The notes beneath the pieces were generated by a model. The model was given only the letters and a program-made list of their open reading frames with translations, was not told the DNA's origin and made no database searches. A stretch of 8,394 bases of DNA, from the NCBI GenBank assembly GCA_036743315.1, contig DAINPV010000170.1, positions 1-8,394 of the forward strand, given 5' to 3'. Source of the DNA: CALBTQ01 sp036743315 (GTDB lineage: Bacteria; Lernaellota; Lernaellaia; Lernaellales; Lernaellaceae). Positions 6,222 through 8,394 of this stretch are shown here, one piece after another. The number at the start of each line of letters is the position of its first letter. Position 1 is the first letter of the stretch. The position numbers and the translations under genes were made by a program.

Positions 6222-6261
6222 AATCGCTTACGATTATATCCGCTTTTTAGTGGATAATGAA
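6222..6261 (-). promoter_or_regulatory. Candidate promoter and dyads for the MBL gene
   Basis: Minus-strand TATAAT (6233-6238) is a perfect -10 box, with a weak TTCATT (6256-6261) at 17-base spacing. It lies just outside the end of bioA, giving a leader of roughly 175 bases. Two dyads overlap it: ATTATATCC...GGATAAT (6233-6258, imperfect) and AATCG-CTTA-CGATT (6222-6235), which may be operator sites. The rest of the leader to 6051 shows an AT-rich patch near 6100-6130 and a CCGGCGCCGG palindrome (6149-6158), but no credible gene. Confidence 0.4.
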
Positions 6262-6263
6262 TA

Positions 6264-7619
6264 TCACAATTTTCCGGTCGCTGCAACGATCGCCTCGCCG
6301 ACGATCGCGCCCAGGCGTTCGAGTTCCGCGACGGTCATGCCCAGCGGCGGCATGAGCACGATCGTGTCGCTCAACGGCCGGATGATCGCCCCGCGTTCGC
6401 GCGCGGCCAGTACGACCTGATGCCCCATACGCCGGCGATAATCGTACGGCGCGTTCGTCGCCGGATCGGCCACCAACTCCAGTCCGGCCATCATCCCCAC
6501 CCAGCGCACGTCGCCGATATGCGGCAACGCGCCGAGGCGTTCGCACACGCCGGCGAACGCCGCCGACTTTTCCGGCAAGGCGGGCAATACGCGCTCGCGC
6601 AGCAGGCGCAGGCTGGCGCGGGCCGCGGCGCAGGCCAGCGGGTTGCCCGTGTACGTATGACCGTGGAAGAACGTTTTGAATTCCTCGAAGCGCCCGAAAA
6701 ACGCCGTGTGGATGTCCTCGCGCACCGCCGTCGCCGCCAGCGGCAGATACCCGCCGGATATGCCCTTGGCCAGACACAGCAGGTCGGGCTCGACGTCCTC
6801 CTGCTCGCAGGCGAACAGCGTGCCCGTGCGTCCGAAACCGGTGGCCACCTCGTCGACGACCAACAAAATGCCGCACTCGTCGCACGTCTCGCGCAACCGA
6901 CGTAAAAAACCGCGCGGCGCCGGCCGCATGCCGCCCGCGCCCTGCATCAACGGCTCGATCACCACCGCCGCCGCCCGGTCACGTCCGGCGCGCAATTGCG
7001 CCAACGCCTGCTCGGCCAACTCCTCCGCCGCGTCCGCGCGATCCTCCCGCCGCGGATACGGCCCGACATACGGATACGGCAGCACCGGCGCGTCGAACAG
7101 CAGCGGCCGGTAGAGGCTGTGGAACAGATCGATGCCGCCGACGCTCACCGAGCCCAGCGTGTCGCCGTGATAGCTTTCGGCGAAACGATAGAAGACGTTT
7201 TTCTCCGGCCGGCCCACGTGCCGCCAGTAGGCGAAGGCGATTTTGATCGCCACCTCGACCGAAGTCGCGCCGTTGTCGGAATAGAAAATGCGCCGCATCT
7301 CGCCGGGCAGCGTCTCGGCCAGTTCGGCGGCGAACAGCGTCGCCGGTTCGTTGGCCAGCCCCAGCAACGTCGAATGCGCGATTTTATCGAGTTGTTCGCG
7401 CACGGCCGCGTCGATCTCCGGCACACGATGCCCGTGCACGTTCGTCCACAGACTGGCCACGCCGTCCAGGTAACGCCGCCCCTCGCTGTCGATCAGGTGC
7501 GCGCCCTCGCCGGCGACGATCACCGGAAAATCCTCGTCCATCCACCCGGCCATCTGCGTGAACGGATGCCAGATGTGCGCGCGATCCAGTTCGCGCAGGC
7601 GTTGGGTCTGCTCGTTCAT
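6264..7619 (-). CDS. bioA: Adenosylmethionine-8-amino-7-oxononanoate aminotransferase
   Basis: This is 451 residues, a normal length for BioA, a class III PLP-dependent aminotransferase. It converts 8-amino-7-oxononanoate (KAPA) to 7,8-diaminopelargonate in biotin synthesis, using S-adenosylmethionine as amino donor, in the cytoplasm. The BioA signature IWHPFTQM is at 16-23; DNGATSVEVAIK at 115-126 binds cofactor phosphate; SYHGDT is at 149-154; VVDEVATGFGRTG at 254-266 holds the PLP-pyridine Asp256; the Schiff-base lysine is Lys285 in LAKGISGG; FHGHTYTGNPLAC is at 318-330. The start ATG at 7619 follows GGAGG (7629-7633) at nine bases. No other bio gene is adjacent in the window, and no obvious BirA operator is seen. 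The gene is strongly GC-rich, unlike the MBL gene beyond its 3' end. No hairpin terminator follows its stop, so read-through toward the MBL gene is possible. Confidence 0.96.
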   Translation of the reverse strand: MNEQTQRLRELDRAHIWHPFTQMAGWMDEDFPVIVAGEGAHLIDSEGRRYLDGVASLWTNVHGHRVPEIDAAVREQLDKIAHSTLLGLANEPATLFAAELAETLPGEMRRIFYSDNGATSVEVAIKIAFAYWRHVGRPEKNVFYRFAESYHGDTLGSVSVGGIDLFHSLYRPLLFDAPVLPYPYVGPYPRREDRADAAEELAEQALAQLRAGRDRAAAVVIEPLMQGAGGMRPAPRGFLRRLRETCDECGILLVVDEVATGFGRTGTLFACEQEDVEPDLLCLAKGISGGYLPLAATAVREDIHTAFFGRFEEFKTFFHGHTYTGNPLACAAARASLRLLRERVLPALPEKSAAFAGVCERLGALPHIGDVRWVGMMAGLELVADPATNAPYDYRRRMGHQVVLAARERGAIIRPLSDTIVLMPPLGMTVAELERLGAIVGEAIVAATGKL

Positions 7620-7648
7620 GGAATATCGCCTCCGTGTGTTGCCCGGTC

Positions 7649-7676
7649 ATGATAAGCGATTTTCGCCTGATGAAAA
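7649..7676 (-). promoter_or_regulatory. Candidate promoter of bioA
   Basis: Minus-strand TTTTCA (7671-7676) and TATCAT (7649-7654) are spaced by 16 bases, matching four and five of six sigma-70 consensus positions. They lie between the serC terminator and the bioA ribosome binding site. A short dyad, GCGA-TTT-TCGC (7656-7666 with its inner bases), falls in the spacer, but it is too small to call an operator. Confidence 0.45.
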
Positions 7677-7682
7677 GCGGTC

Positions 7683-7712
7683 AAAAAAAACGGGGCGGAT
7701 CGCTCCGCCCCG
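7683..7712 (-). terminator. Rho-independent terminator of serC
   Basis: A perfect 9-bp stem CGGGGCGGA (7691-7699) / TCCGCCCCG (7704-7712) with a four-base loop is followed on the minus strand by eight T (A7683-A7690). It lies 24 bases after the serC stop and separates serC transcription from bioA. Confidence 0.95.
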
Positions 7713-7736
7713 CTCGTAGCAACAATGCTTGCGCGC

Positions 7737-8394
7737 TTAGCCGTTGACGCGCTGGAACTCTTTCATGAACTCGAGCACCGCGCGCACCGACTCGAGGCTC
7801 ACCGAGTTGTACAACGAAATGCGCAGGTGACCGCGTTGCGGCAGATTTTTCAGGCCGATGAAGTCGTTCTTGATCGCCTCGGCGACGAACTTATTTTCCA
7901 GTTCGCTCGTGGGCATGTTGAACACGATGTTCATGATCGAACGGTCTTCCTTGGCGATCGGGCAGGTGTAGTAGCCGCCTGAATTGTCCAGGAAGTTGTA
8001 GAACAGCTCGCCCTTGGCGAAGTTCATCTTCTCCATCGCCTCGACGCCGCCGGTCGCCTTCAGGTGCCGCAACACGTTGCGCACCATGTAGATGGAAAAG
8101 GTCACCGGCGTGTTGAACATCGACTGATGTTCGACGTGCGTCGAGTACTTGAGCAGCGTCGGCAGCGACGGATCGCACTTGGCCAGCACGTCGTCGCGCA
8201 TCATCACGATCGTCGTGCCCGACGGGCCCAGGTTCTTGTGCGCGCCGGCGTAGATCACCCCGAACTGCGTCGGATCGACCTTGCGGCACAGAATGTCCGA
8301 CGACATGTCGCCGATCAGCGGTACGTCGCCCGTGTCCGGGTAGTTGAACCACTGCGTGCCCATGATCGTGTTGTTGCTGGTCAGGTGCACGTAG
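7737..8394 (-). CDS. serC: Phosphoserine aminotransferase, C-terminal part (partial)
   Basis: The window edge cuts the gene. The last 218 residues of a protein normally near 360 are visible, ending at TAA 7737. SerC transfers an amino group from glutamate to 3-phosphohydroxypyruvate to give phosphoserine, the second step of serine synthesis; the family also acts in pyridoxal phosphate synthesis in some bacteria. The visible part begins within YVHLTSNNTI, followed by GTQW, matching the SerC signature. DMSSDI precedes the cofactor lysine in AGAHKNLGPSG (visible residue about 53), where many homologues have Gln instead of His before the Lys. The C-terminal part carries HLRISLYNSVS, which matches the phosphate-binding region near the end of family members. 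No start codon is visible; the in-frame GTG at 8390 lies inside the conserved core and is not a start. A strong terminator follows. Confidence 0.95.
   Translation of the reverse strand, partial: YVHLTSNNTIMGTQWFNYPDTGDVPLIGDMSSDILCRKVDPTQFGVIYAGAHKNLGPSGTTIVMMRDDVLAKCDPSLPTLLKYSTHVEHQSMFNTPVTFSIYMVRNVLRHLKATGGVEAMEKMNFAKGELFYNFLDNSGGYYTCPIAKEDRSIMNIVFNMPTSELENKFVAEAIKNDFIGLKNLPQRGHLRISLYNSVSLESVRAVLEFMKEFQRVNG

Overview
This window of about 8.4 kb comes from a Gram-negative, mostly GC-rich bacterium. Six genes are readable: five on the minus strand and one partial gene on the plus strand at the left edge. The most telling taxonomic hint is an exported protein that ends in a long, interrupted run of aspartates followed by Gly-Cys-Gly-Cys. 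As I recall, such poly-Asp/CGC tails occur in some uncultured 'deltaproteobacteria-like' lineages (for example Lernaellota or relatives of Myxococcota). That placement is an inference, and the two housekeeping genes present (bioA, serC) do not refine it.

Layout, left to right. (1) 1-272 (+): C-terminal end of an unrecognised protein, converging on the next gene with a strong hairpin terminator between them. (2) 340-2322 (-): a secreted multidomain protein made of a signal peptide, a beta-propeller-like region, a CBM9/DOMON-like domain, a Cys-rich tandem repeat array, a poly-Asp tract and a terminal GCGC. (3) 2456-4314 (-): two alpha/beta hydrolases overlapping by ATGA. The first has an N-terminal membrane anchor and the second looks like a lipoprotein, so they resemble a translationally coupled pair of envelope esterases. 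(4) 4430-6050 (-): an SH3-like plus ComEC-type metallo-beta-lactamase-fold hydrolase, clearly AT-richer than its neighbours. Its reading frame is broken by one extra base in an A7-G-A6 run. A consensus -10 box and dyads lie in the AT-rich leader. (5) 6264-7619 (-): bioA, biotin synthesis. (6) 7737-8394 (-): the C-terminal part of serC, serine synthesis, with a textbook terminator.

The genes do not form one pathway. bioA and serC are metabolic genes with separate signals, the hydrolase pair is a small operon, the surface protein is monocistronic, and the MBL gene looks like an acquired single-gene insertion. The two observations most worth a second look are the single-base frame break in the MBL gene, where a strong ribosome binding site proves the upstream frame is real, and the poly-Asp/CGC C-terminus as a possible uncharacterised surface-sorting tail. 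A miniature echo of that tail (DDDTACGC-stop) lies in frame just behind the stop codons of the neighbouring lipoprotein esterase. I see no CRISPR array, tRNA, rRNA, transposase or phage gene.
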